Below, piece by piece: positions 36,950 to 47,016 of a stretch of 64,000 nt of DNA. Made by a program: the position numbers and the translations under genes. The DNA is from Microbotryum silenes-acaulis. Taxonomy: Eukaryota; Basidiomycota; Microbotryomycetes; Microbotryales; Microbotryaceae. The first letter of the stretch is position 1. Each line of letters starts with the position of its first letter. The stretch lies in NCBI GenBank assembly GCA_003665825.1, contig QPFY01000016.1, positions 310,001-374,000 on the forward strand, written 5' to 3'. The notes under the pieces were generated by a model that was not told the DNA's origin, did no database searches, and was given only the letters and a program-made list of their open reading frames with translations.

Positions 36950-37638
36950 GATGCGTCCGGAGGCGTGGAGGCGAAGCGCTGCAGAAGGAGGAAGGGTTCG
37001 GCTTGGACTCTTTCCTTTTGTAAACTTCGCCAAATTTCTCACATTCGTTTGCGGAGCTGTAGAGTCGGTGCATATGCGTCTATGTCTTTTTGGTGTTTTG
37101 TTAATCGATGAGTGAACTGTGTTGGTAAGCATCTGCAAGTCAAAGGGCACTTTCGTTCATACCATAGCGCTCGGCCCAAAGGCTTGCTGGCTTCCTTCCG
37201 GAACCGTCCCGAGCACTACTTGATCGAGACGTTTGTGGCCGTGTAGGCTCGGCATGGTTGAAGGTCCAAGCGCGGAATTGAGACAGGCCCTTCAGAGACT
37301 GAGACGGTAGCACCCGAGGTGTTCGTCGTGTCGGACTTGAACAAGTTGGGCGTGACGGGGACCGGCGCGCCCCTGGCTCACCGGAGCCCCTCGGAAGAAC
37401 TCCGAGCCAAGGAGGCGCGAGACAATAATCGGTCGTTCGCACTCAGTCTGGTCCGAGCAAAACGGTGAAAATACGAGTGTTGTTTTAAGCATCACGAGCG
37501 TGTTATTTGATATGTGTCTATGCCTGTGGAAACTGCGCGAGGTGCGCGTGTGTTTAGTCATTAGTCACTTTGGTATTGGAGTTTGATCTGTTTAGATTAG
37601 GGAGCCAGCAAAGAGATTCCCATCGCGCCACCATCGGA
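36950..37638. other. Intergenic: PLD-like 3' flank; possible exon-like fragment
   Basis: Mostly non-coding. On the minus strand about 37360-37210 reads a Thr/Ser-rich stretch (NLFKSDTTNTSGATVSVSEG) that looks protein-like and stops at about 37218, but no start, splice partner or family is recognised. Confidence 0.35.
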
Positions 37639-37818
37639 ATGGACACCGATACACCTCCCACCAGCCGTACCACCGACACGAGTGAGCGTGGAATACATGT
37701 CCCCGTCCTTCGCCCCACAAACTACATGGATTGGCGTCGACGTCTTATCGGTCGTCTGGTGTCCAAGGATTTGCATCTTTGCGCATCGAAGCCGTTGAGC
37801 GTCGCTGCGGGTCGGAGT
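37639..37818 (+). pseudogene. Copia-type Gag N-terminal fragment, interrupted by the LTR element
   Basis: ATG at 37639 opens 60 residues including VPVLRPTNYMDWRRRLIGRL, similar to the N-terminus of copia Gag (the L..TNY..W motif of UBN2/DUF4219 proteins). The LTR element is inserted after base 37818. On the far side (from 40226) the frame continues only 15 codons to a TGA near 40271, so it was already a truncated remnant. It differs in sequence from the Gag of the inserted element. Confidence 0.5.
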
Positions 37819-38087
37819 TGTCAAGAATCCAATCATACCTTATTATCTCTTAATACTATTCACTTCCATGCCCCTACTTCATTCGTACTAGCTAGCTTCA
37901 TCTCTCCTCAATTCGTCGTTCTGTGCCTGCTAGATCCCAGCGCCTGATTGAGTTCCGATTGACATGTCGGATTCGGTTGAAGTCGCGCGCCCTGCGGGCG
38001 CTCGTCTCTCTTCCTTCTCCATCTATCTTCCATCCTCTATCTTGCGCTCGTACTCAACTGCTTGAGTCGGGATCCAGACTTCTAATA
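37819..38087 (+). repeat. Left LTR of copia element
   Basis: 269 bp, starts TGTCAAGAATCC, ends CTTCTAATA. Same length as the right LTR and about 98.5% identical by eye. Confidence 0.93.
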
Positions 38088-38105
38088 GGTTATGAGCCCA
38101 AAGGC
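38088..38105 (+). other. Primer binding site, initiator-tRNA anticodon-arm type
   Basis: GGTTATGAGCCC directly follows the LTR. It complements the anticodon stem-loop region (GGGCTCATAACC) of an initiator methionine tRNA. Drosophila copia uses the same half-tRNA priming mode. The cognate tRNA is not in this window. Confidence 0.7.
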
Positions 38106-38194
38106 CGCCAACAAAGCTTCTACAGCAGACGCAAGCGGACCACCACCATCCAACACTTCACCCCCCACCAGAAATCACTCCCGCAACCAACATC

Positions 38195-39427
38195 ATGTCA
38201 TCTGACACTACGTCGTCGGTCCTGACCGCGCTTCAAGCCGACTACGCCGCGCTGCTCGCGAAAATCACGCAACTGGAAGCCTCGCAACTTTCCGCCGCCA
38301 ATACGCCCATCAAATGGAACGAAAAACCCAACGATGGCATGCCTAACTCCGTCGTCGTCCCGGACGTCTACATGCTCAAAGGCCGCGACAACTTCGTCGA
38401 ATGGGACGGCTACCTCAATATGTTCCTTCCGGACGACGTCTACAACTACATGACTGGGGGCAGAGACAAGGTGAACTGGACCGACGCCACGTACGCGCGC
38501 GGACAGGAGTACGCCTCCAGGGTCCTCATCGCCTCCATCCACCCCATCTGCGCCAGCGATATCATCCCTATTTGCCAAATGAAAGGCACAGCGCATGACT
38601 GCTGGCTCGAACTCGCCAGTCGCTACCGCCCAAGCGACGCCCAAGCCGCTGCCACCCTCGTGGGAGACTTCTGGAACCTCCCCGAGATTCCCCAAACCGA
38701 ATCGGGCTTCAATCAATGGGCTGGTCGCGTTCGCATTATCGTCAACTCCATGCGCAACCTCAAAATCGACTTCGAGCAGATCCTCACTGCTCGACTCCTC
38801 CTCAACATGCCATATGCCTTCAGCAACTGGAAGTCAACATTCAACCAGGGTCAAGCCAACGCCTCGGCCCTTCCCAAAATCGAAGACCTCATTTTTTCTC
38901 TCCGTCGGGAGGTGAGGTCCATGGGCGAAACCCCAGCAACGGCCACCGCCTACGTCGCAGCACTCCCACAAGCGGCACAGGTCCACAACAAAACCAACAC
39001 GAGACCACAACGACCCAACGAAGCCACAAGCCCTTGCCCCGTATGCGACGAGGGCAAACACTGGGCTGATCAATGCCCTGATGCCGAACGCCGCAACAAA
39101 TACTTCGAGCTCAAATCAGCACTCCGCGACCTCAAAAACAAGAAATCAGTCACCCAAGCACCAGCCTCAGAACAGCTCCCGGCATTTGCAGCTATCGCAA
39201 AGCCAACAATCACAAACCACGGTTCAACCACAATGACGGCGCCGCCTTCGGCCCAAGAACTCGACGACTTTGTCTTGTCGTTCCACATCTCGGCAACGGA
39301 CACTCCTACACAACCTGCACAGTTCCTCCTGGATTCCGCCTCGCCTTTCCACATCGTCAACAATCGCTCTCTATTTACGGGCAACCTCAAGGCGGCGCCG
39401 TCATTGTGGTTGAACCGTGGTTTGTGA
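38195..39427 (+). CDS. Copia Gag with zinc knuckle, reading into a broken protease
   Basis: 410-codon frame. It begins MSSDTTSSVLTALQADYAAL, followed by the UBN2-like Gag core (FVEWDGYLNMFLPDDVYNYM; FNQWAGRVRIIVNSMRNLKI). A CCHC knuckle is at about residue 281 (CPVCDEGKHWADQC). Next comes a protease-like active-site segment (FLLDSASPFHIVNN). The frame then enters a palindromic duplication and stops at 39427. Beyond it, from about 39524 to 39930, protease/pre-integrase-like coding resumes in another frame (LTNVHFAPDAPANIISVFQM). Likely a capsid protein of a defective element. Confidence 0.85.
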   Translation: MSSDTTSSVLTALQADYAALLAKITQLEASQLSAANTPIKWNEKPNDGMPNSVVVPDVYMLKGRDNFVEWDGYLNMFLPDDVYNYMTGGRDKVNWTDATYARGQEYASRVLIASIHPICASDIIPICQMKGTAHDCWLELASRYRPSDAQAAATLVGDFWNLPEIPQTESGFNQWAGRVRIIVNSMRNLKIDFEQILTARLLLNMPYAFSNWKSTFNQGQANASALPKIEDLIFSLRREVRSMGETPATATAYVAALPQAAQVHNKTNTRPQRPNEATSPCPVCDEGKHWADQCPDAERRNKYFELKSALRDLKNKKSVTQAPASEQLPAFAAIAKPTITNHGSTTMTAPPSAQELDDFVLSFHISATDTPTQPAQFLLDSASPFHIVNNRSLFTGNLKAAPSLWLNRGL

Positions 39428-39523
39428 TTGTTGGCTTTGCGATAGCTGCAAATGCCGGGAGCTGTTCTGAGGCTGGTGCTTGGGTGACTGATTTCTTGTT
39501 TTTGAGGTCGCGGAGTGCTGATT
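39114..39523. repeat. 135-bp perfect inverted duplication inside the copia element
   Basis: Bases 39114-39248 are repeated in reverse complement at 39389-39523, with a 140-bp spacer. The 10-mer CAACCTCAAG flanks the inverted copy on both sides (39382-39391 and 39524-39533), so the event added about 142 bp and shifted the protease frame. Confidence 0.93.
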
Positions 39524-39951
39524 CAACCTCAAGCCTACGTCACGTCACATCAGCGGCACTGGCGGTCAGACCGCGGTCACAGGCATCGGTTCCATCGAAC
39601 TACGCACCAATCTAGGCGCCTTGGTGAAACTCACCAATGTCCATTTCGCGCCGGACGCCCCGGCCAACATCATCTCTGTTTTCCAAATGGCTGCTAAAGG
39701 TGTCCACACATCCTTCAGTGGTCACCACGCCCGACTCACATTCAAATCCGTCGTATTCGCAACTGCTACCGTCACGTCATCAGCTCACTACAGCCTCGAC
39801 ATTCAACAACCCTTTTCCAACTCGTTCCTTGCAGGCGTACAACCCCCAAAAGTCAAACATCTTCCACACCGCCCGGTCTGGCCCACTGTCAATCGCTTTC
39901 AACCCTTGCCCACAGATGTCGCAGCTTGAGTGGCATGGAAGCACGGGGGTG

Positions 39952-40220
39952 TGTCAAGAATCCAATCATACCTTATTATCTCTTAATACTATTCACTTCC
40001 ATGCCCCTACTTCATTCGTACTAGCTAGCTTCATCTCTCCTCAATTCGTCGTTCTGTGCCTGCCAGATCCCAGCGCCTGATTGAGTTCCGGTTGACACGT
40101 CGGATTCGGTTGAAGTCGCGCGCCCTGCAGGCGCTCGTCTCTCTTCCTTCTCCATCTATCTTCCATCCTCTATCTTGCGCTCGTACTCAACTGCTTGAGT
40201 CGGGATCCAGACTTCTAATA
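39952..40220 (+). repeat. Right LTR of copia element
   Basis: 269 bp, followed by the target duplication GGAGT. Differences from the left LTR include T to C near 40065, A to G near 40091, T to C near 40098 and G to A near 40129. Confidence 0.93.
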
Positions 40221-40225
40221 GGAGT

Positions 40226-40702
40226 GACCTTGGTGACCTCGGTGACCCAGGGGTTGCAACGGGATTGGACTGATCTTGCTCTTAACTTCACCTTTGCATC
40301 CCCATTCATCTTCTTCAAATCATCTAATCTTTCCGGCACATCCAATTCTCGTCTTCACCTTAACCCATCACCCCCATCATCATCACCTTGGCTTCCACCC
40401 CGAATCACCTCCACCTTCATCCGTTGCCTTCACCCCTACACCCTTACACCTCCACCTTCGACACACCCTCATTTCATGCTGCTCTTTTTCATATTCGACC
40501 TTGCCACCGTCAACCTCCCGTTCACCCCATCGTCTTTCTCTTGCTTACGTTATTCACCTCCACCTCGGCCGGGCGTGCTCCTTCAAATCCGAGGCCATTC
40601 GTCACTCGGTCTCTTAGTCTTACAAACAGTATATTGCAATTAATGCGGCTTACTATGCTGAAACAACTCCACACTGCTTATAGTAGTACACAAGGAGGCT
40701 TA
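40226..40702. other. Intergenic, pyrimidine-rich tract
   Basis: Contains the short continuation of the Gag fragment (to about 40271), then about 330 bp of C/T/A-rich, nearly G-free sequence on the plus strand (40276-40600). No gene is supported. Confidence 0.55.
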
Positions 40703-43700
40703 TCACCAGGCCATCTTGGCCAAGCGGCCGTCCGGGTACCTCCTGTTGATCGCTTTTCGTACCTCGTCGAACATGAGCAACCCGGCTCCATAAGCGAGAG
40801 GCAAGCCGTAGAACTCGATACCGACGGTCGTGGTGCCAAAAATCTTTTGGAACCAAGGGATGTAGGAGAACGCGATCGCGAATAGGAGCGCAGCGACCAT
40901 GGCGGGGAAGAGGCGGTAGTTGCGGGTTCGGGGCGAACCCAATGGGTTTTGAGAGACGAGGGACAAGCGACGCGTGCGCGTCGAGAGCAGGTTGAACCAC
41001 TGCATCAGGACCAAGTTGAAAAAATAGATCGACTGCGCCTTGCTGAGGAGGCCCGCGTCAACGACGGATGAGTAGTTGAGCCACAACGACGAGAAGGGGA
41101 CGCCGTGGCGGTGGAAGCCAAAGTAAAAGGCACCCGTCATAGCCGTCAATGTCTCGGGGACACCAAGGAAAAAGTAGGCGTGACCGAGGAGCTTCGCATC
41201 GGCGAGTCGTTCCTTCTTACGGTCGCGAGGCTTGCGAAGCAGCAAGTCGGCTTCGGGCTTCTCGAAACACAGAGAAAGGGCGGGAAGGACACTGCGGAGA
41301 TGGGGCGAGCGATCAACATACGATTCATGCGGTTTCGGAGGATGCATGTTCAACTCACTCCGTGACGGCACAAATCAAGATCATTTGAATGTTGGAGAGC
41401 ACTTGGGGAAGGCCGAAGAAGACGTTGACCAGGACCGGCATCAACTCGGAGAACGATCCGGCAGGCAAGAGGTAGAGAATCGATTTTCGCAAGTTCTCGA
41501 AGCAGAGTCGACCCGATTCGATACCGACGACGATGGCGCTAAAGTTGTCAAGCAAGATCAAGTCCGCAGCTTCCATGGCGACCTCGGAACCACCAGCGAC
41601 GGCCACACCCACGTCGGCTTGCTTCAAGGCAGGGGCATCGTTGCAGCCGTCACCCGTGACGGCGACGGTGCAACCTGTGGCCTGGTACGACTTGACGATC
41701 TGAAGCTTTTGTTGGGGTGACGTGCGAGCAAAGACGACCTCGTCGAAGGACATAACCTGAGACCATTGAGAGGCGGTCATGGTGATGAGCTCGGGACCAC
41801 TGAGAGCAATCGAGCGAAGAGGTGCGTCGAGGGCTTTGTTGGCGTCGTAGGGGGCGATCGAATCCTCAGGCAGATCGCGAGACAAGTCGGCGAGCCCATG
41901 AACCTTGGACGTCGTGATGATGCCAGCAGATCGTGCGATCGAGACGGCCGTTACGGACATGTCACCCGTGACCTGGAAGAACAGTTACATTGAGTCAGCC
42001 AGCAAGTAATGAATAAAACCTGACGACCGAAATACTTACCATCATGAAACGAATTCCAGCGCCGCGGCAAACTCGAACCGTCTCGGCAGTATCGTCTCGC
42101 AGAGGGTCGACGAGCGCAGCCATTCCCACAATCGTCAGATCTTTGTTGAGTTCGAGCAGCGCATCCTCATCGTCGAGGTTGGTCGCATTGGCCTGATCCC
42201 TGCGGAAAACCTTGCGCGCGAGGAGCAAAACCCGTTTGCCCTGTTCCGCCAATTCGATCTGACGATTCGAGATGGAAGTGATGGCCGCGTCGTCGAGAGC
42301 GAGGATCTGACCTTCTATGTCCATGTAGGTCGAGCAACGTTTGATGAGGACGTCCGGAGCGCCTTTAACGAGCATCAAGCAGTCCTCGGGGTGGTAGTCG
42401 TCCGACTCGAGCAGAGGGGGCAGCGTAGCATCGTGTTTCTCGGCGTCGAAGGGTGTGAAGACCTTGATCGCAAACTTATTTTTGCTGTTGAAAGCGAGCT
42501 TGCCGACTACCTTCCAGAGGGCTCGGAGCTCAGCTACGCGGGACATGTCTTCGGCGAATCGGAAGAGTCCCGTGTCGGTGGCGTCACCATTGACTTTGCG
42601 TTCGTGGGCTGGCAGGTTGGTATCGGCGGAGCCAAATGCGGCGTCGTTGCACAGACCAGCGATGGAGGACAGGGTCATGACCGCTCGACGACTGATGCTG
42701 AGTTCACCTCCGCCGGCGGCCAGTGCTTGCGCCTCCTTGGTCGAGACAATCTTGTCCCCAACGACGATGTCGACGACGGTCATGCGGTTCTGGGTGAGCG
42801 TACCCGTCTTGTCCGAGCAGATGACGGAGACGCAACCGAGAGACTCGACGGTAGCCAAGGTTTTGCACATGATGTTCTTCTTCTTCATCGAGCCGGCGAT
42901 AACGGTCAAACTGAGCGTGACGCACACGGGCAAACCCTCGGGGATGAAGGCGATCGCGACGGACACGCAGTCGATGAGGAGCGTAGGAACGTTGATGAAG
43001 TCGGGGTGTTTGCGGCGCAAGAAGGCGGCCCAGAATATGACGATGAGCAACGCGACACTGAACGCGAGCGAACCGATGATGAGGACGAAGCGGCTGATCT
43101 CGACTTCGAGCGAGGTCTTGACGGGTCGTTCGCCCGTCGCATCCTTTGCGATCCGACCAAAGACGGTGCTGTCTCCGAGACCGACGCAAACACCGATACC
43201 ACTTCCGGAAAGGCACAAAGTTCCTTGCAGAGCAATGTTGCGCGACTCCATGCTGTTCGCACACAAAGATAGGCGAACATCGGGTCAGCAAATTCGGATG
43301 GAAGAAAAGGGACTGGATGCAGACGCATTCGGGAAGAATGGTACTCACAAGTTGGCATCAGTGGTCACAGTCGTACCCGAGATGGGGTTCGATTCGCCGG
43401 TAAGGATCGAACGATCGAAGCGCAAGTCGGCCGAACACTCGATCAAACGAAGGTCAGCCGGCACCTTGGAGCCGAGGGTTACTTTGACGACGTCGCCAGT
43501 CACGAGATCGGAGGCCGGGATCGTAAACGTGTTGCCATCTCGGCACACAAGCACGTCAGATGGAAGCATGCCGGAAATAGAAGCCATCGTACGGCCGGTC
43601 GAGTAGTCCTGCCACGCGTTGAAGAATGCTTGCAACGCAATCACAATGACGAGGACGACGGCCAGGACCAGGTTCGAGGTCTGCGGATCGGGGTTGCCGA

Positions 43701-44508
43701 GCGGTTTCCTAAAGTGTGCATGGGCGCCACATCAGTCTCGAGGTAACAACCGAGGAGCAGCTCATTCGAGACGCACCATGAAAGGAAACAGATGATGGTA
43801 CCACCCACGAGGAGAGATCCGAATCCACCAAAGATGTAGAAGAAGATCTGGAGTCATTGCACAGGTGGCGCGAGCGAGGTTTGAGGGATTTTCCAAAAGG
43901 GGGAGCACGCGGCCAGAAGAACAGTATGGGAGGTCAGCGATCATCCACTACGTACTTCGTACTGATTTCCGTACTTATGAGCTACGTACCTTCTTGGGCA
44001 AGTTACGAGGAGGGGGCGAGATGACGTTCTTGCCGTTCTTGGCGAGTCTGCGTTGAGCGACCTGGGTGTCGAGGCCGACGACTGGGGAAACGCCCAAGCG
44101 TGTGCATACTTCTTCGGTGGGCAGGGTATGCCATTCGAGCGACGCAAGATCTTGAATCGCCTTTTTCTTGTACGTCTCGCGCTTTTGCCGTGTTTCGGTG
44201 ACTTGAATGCTAAGCGTGCGGTAGACGACGGGTAACTTGTGATGAGGATTCGTGCGTACGGGCCCGCTGGTGAGTGAGATCGAGTTGGTGCGGGAGAGGG
44301 TGCGATGGTTTTGTCGCGACAAGGGGTGGGCGCCGAAATGGGTCGAACGAGCCACGGGGAGGGTGGGCATAGAGTTCAAGGTCGCGAACGTGCGATGCGG
44401 TCGAGCACCTTTCTCGACGTCGGCGGCTTCGGAGGCGGCGTCGAGTCCGCCCTTCTCCGTGAACGAGTCGGCGTCGCCGCCGGAGCTGAAGGTCTGCGAG
44501 GGACTCAT
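40703..44508 (-). CDS. P-type cation ATPase, fungal P2C (Na+/K+-ATPase alpha-like)
   Basis: ATP-driven cation pump of about 1,100 residues in about six exons. ATG at 44508 (MSPSQTFSSGGDADSFTEKG). A Ser/Thr-rich cytosolic N-terminus leads to a cation-ATPase N domain (WHTLPTEEVCTRLGVSPVVG). The actuator has LTGES (RSILTGESNPISGTT). M4 reads IPEGLPVCVTLSL. The phosphorylation site is VICSDKTGTLTQNRMTV, then nucleotide-domain KGAPDVLIKRC, DPLRDDTAETV, MVTGD (across an intron at about 42040-41975) and hinge GDGCNDAPALKQADVG. C-terminal membrane helices end PDGRLAKMAW. PEGLPVCVTL and VESLG point to the fungal P2C group rather than ENA or SERCA pumps. Ion specificity is inferred. Confidence 0.9.
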
Positions 44509-45593
44509 GGTGAACTGGCTAGTACGAAATTCGAAGTGAAGGGGGAAGCGGATGGAGACCTGCAGATAGTGGAAGGAGGTCAAAAGGTGAAGAAGCCATT
44601 CGAACCCCCCACTTGCCGTGGCGACCTCGTGTCCGGAAATTGTTGCACTGGCTAGGAAAAGGGGCACGGCGGGGGGCGGTGTCCACTCGCCTGGAGGGCG
44701 GGACGCGCGCCGAACGCGAGCAGCCCCCCCCCCTGCTGCAGCTCAAGATCACGTTTATTTTTCCCGGGAGCCTGACAATTTGCTGGATCGTGCTGAGGGT
44801 GTTTCGCTTCCTGGGCCCTAATCTAAGCTGGAGTGTCATTCGTCCATCAAGTTGCACATGCAAGCGCACTCACTATGGCGCCCGCTGTCTCGCTGAGGGT
44901 GTTTCGCCTTGCGCTTTTTGGATCTGACATGCGCCTCGCCTCGCCTAAATCAGGCCTGAGGTATTTTCTCGATCCCATCAGGAAACTCGACTACCAAGCG
45001 GTTCCCAGTAGTTGAGCCAAAACCTTCTTTTGTCCAAGAAGAACGCTCACGGTCAACTACACATTATTTTACAATGAAGTCCCTTCTTTAGAGCAAGTGG
45101 GCAAGCAGCGGCCGCCCGTGGTTGAGGGGATTTGGCTGAGAACACGTGAAACGAGAGGCCGACAGACCCCTTACTAATAACCCAGAGCTTACCCAGAGGC
45201 GCGTACGAGGGCAGCGGCGGCGCCGGACACTCGGCGAGCTCGAGCGAGCTCGAGGCTGCCGCATGCCGCGCGCTCGGACGAGTTGATGCGCAAAAGTCAC
45301 AATCTAGTCGAACTCTGTTGGTTGGTCTGCATCCAGGAAGTGATACGAAATTGCATGAGTTTCAACACTCACGAATCGGCCTGATGGAGAGAAGGCTGCA
45401 CGGACTGAATAACTCCATCAGCGATTTCGCCCCGCTGTAGCAATGAGATGTTACCGAGCTAATCCCGATTTGCCAGGTGCTTAAGGAAGTAATTGTCCAG
45501 TCGCTGCGCTCGGGGCCGCCGGCCGCCCCCACTCGAGCTCCCGCACCACACCGACACCGACACCACCACCACTCAACACCTCCCAGCTTGAAC
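44509..45593. other. Divergent intergenic region of ATPase and proteasome beta-4
   Basis: 1,085 bp with no supported gene. It holds a 16-bp direct repeat (44792-44807 and 44892-44907). CG-rich GAGCTCGAGCGAGCTC sequence lies near 45236. Both promoters should lie here. Confidence 0.5.
44792..44907 (+). repeat. 16-bp direct repeat, exactly 100 bp apart
   Basis: GCTGAGGGTGTTTCGC occurs at 44792-44807 and 44892-44907 between the divergent ATPase and proteasome genes. Meaning unknown; possibly a duplicated regulatory element. Confidence 0.7.
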
Positions 45594-46673
45594 ATGGAAG
45601 GTGAGCACCCCAAACTGACACCCAGGAGTGGCCCATCGCAGAGCCCACCAGCTGACGAGCCACGGCGTTGACACTGGCCATGTTGTAGTCGCTTTCGGCA
45701 TCACGGGCAAGGACTATGTGCTCTTCGCGTCGGATACGTCAGCGAACCGCTCGATCGTGCGCATGAAGGCCGACGAGGACAAGCAAAAAGTCATTGGCAA
45801 GCATCTCGTTATGGCGTGTAAGTGGCTACCATCACACCCCTGCTTCCTTTTTCTGCCGAGCGTGTGTGGGACGGGCGAGCTGACGACGACGACGACGACG
45901 ATTCACCTGATGGCTGATGGGGATGACGACGCGTGCCGACGTGCGAATGACGGTACACCTCCTGCAGACATGGGCGAGCCGGGAGACACAGTACAGTTCG
46001 CAGAATACGTCGAACGTAACCTGAGGCTGTACCAGATCCGGTACGTGGCCCCAGTCTGCTGACCTGCCAGCTAGCAACGGGAGCGCTGACGACACCAACC
46101 CCTTCCACACCGACCCGCTGGCTTCTCCCCCTGTCCTCTTGGTCACCGATGATTTACTTGCGTATAATACAGAAATCACATCCCATTACGACCCGCATCC
46201 GCCGCATCATGGACGCGTAACCAACTCGCCGCCTCGATTCGCTCGCGCAAGCCGTACGCGGTCCAACTGCTACTCGGGGGCTTTGACCCAACGACCAGCT
46301 CGCCCGAACTGTTCTGGATCGACCTGTACGGCACGCTCGGAACGGTCCCCTACGCCGCACACGGGTACGGCGCCTACTTTTCGCTGTCGACGATGGATCG
46401 GTGGCATTCGCCCGATATGGACTTGGCACAAGGCTTGGACTTGTTGAGGAAATGCGTCGACGAATTGGAGAGGAGGTTCATCGTCAATCTCGGCACTTTT
46501 ACCGTTCGAGGTCAGTACCTTGTTCTTCCATGTCGTTGCTGCGAGGTGGGGTGACTGCACGAGAGGCTCAGCTGGCTGAACCCAGTTGATATTATTTTGG
46601 TCCAACAGTGGCCGACAAGGACGGGGTACGTCAGGTTGATCTCAAGACAGGAGAAACGATCGAGAAGATCTAG
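45594..46673 (+). CDS. PRE1: 20S proteasome subunit beta type-2 (beta-4), Pre1/PSMB2
   Basis: Non-catalytic beta subunit of the proteasome core. Exon 1 is only 7 nt (ATGGAAG, 45594-45600). The other exons are 45689-45817, 45968-46040, 46173-46510 and 46609-46673, all joining in frame. The protein begins MEVAFGITGKDYVLFASDTS, then IVRMKADEDK, GEPGDTVQFAEYVERNLRLY, RSRKPYAVQLLLGGFDP, YAAHGYGAYFSLSTMDRW and LLRKCVDELERRFIVNLGTF. These match PSMB2 position by position. There is no propeptide or catalytic Thr1, as expected for this subunit. Length about 200 residues, normal for the family. Confidence 0.96.
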
Positions 46674-47016
46674 ACTCCTCCTCCTACCACTCTTTTGACC
46701 GTTGCGAACCGACCAGCATGATGATGAAATTCGATGTAAAATTGTACGAACCACACCGGGGCATCGGCGAGCGATAGCCCGGCTGCTTGCGTCTATTGCT
46801 GCGATTCGGAGATTCACGGGTGTTAGGATGCACTTGCTACTTCCAGTCGAGTTCCTCTACATGACGTCGAGATTGACATTTCAGTGCGCGGCTTCATCTA
46901 GGCGCTTGAAGACGCCACTAAAAGAAAGAATAGAATTCACAATGCATAAGGTAACAAAAACGATCCAAGTCGGTACAGTGAGAAAGCCTATAATGAAGCC
47001 AGAGATGAATCACATA
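46674..47016. other. Convergent 3' flanks of PRE1 and BTB gene
   Basis: 343 bp, AT-richer than its neighbours. No gene was seen; it presumably holds both 3' UTRs. Confidence 0.5.

Larger units (their letters stand above)
37819..40220 (+). mobile_element. Non-autonomous Ty1/copia LTR retrotransposon, 2.4 kb
   Basis: Two 269-bp LTRs (37819-38087 and 39952-40220) flank Gag and a broken protease segment. Integrase, reverse transcriptase and RNase H are absent. The insertion is flanked by a 5-bp target duplication, GGAGT (37814-37818 and 40221-40225). LTRs begin TG and end TCTAATA rather than the usual CA. They differ at about four positions, all transitions. The primer site follows the left LTR. 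A G-rich purine stretch (AAGCACGGGGG) precedes the right LTR. Movement would need proteins from a full-length relative. Confidence 0.93.

Noticed and set aside
37140..37442. Minus-strand ORFs and a Thr/Ser-rich exon-like stretch
   Set aside because: No start, splice partner or family; kept only as a note in the intergenic entry.
40226..40640. Open frames in the pyrimidine-rich tract
   Set aside because: Frames stay open because of base composition (Ser/Pro/His/Thr-rich in all three readings); no protein family.
42391..43606. Two long plus-strand ORFs (293 and 383 codons)
   Set aside because: Both are antisense shadows of the P-type ATPase, which has all catalytic motifs on the other strand.
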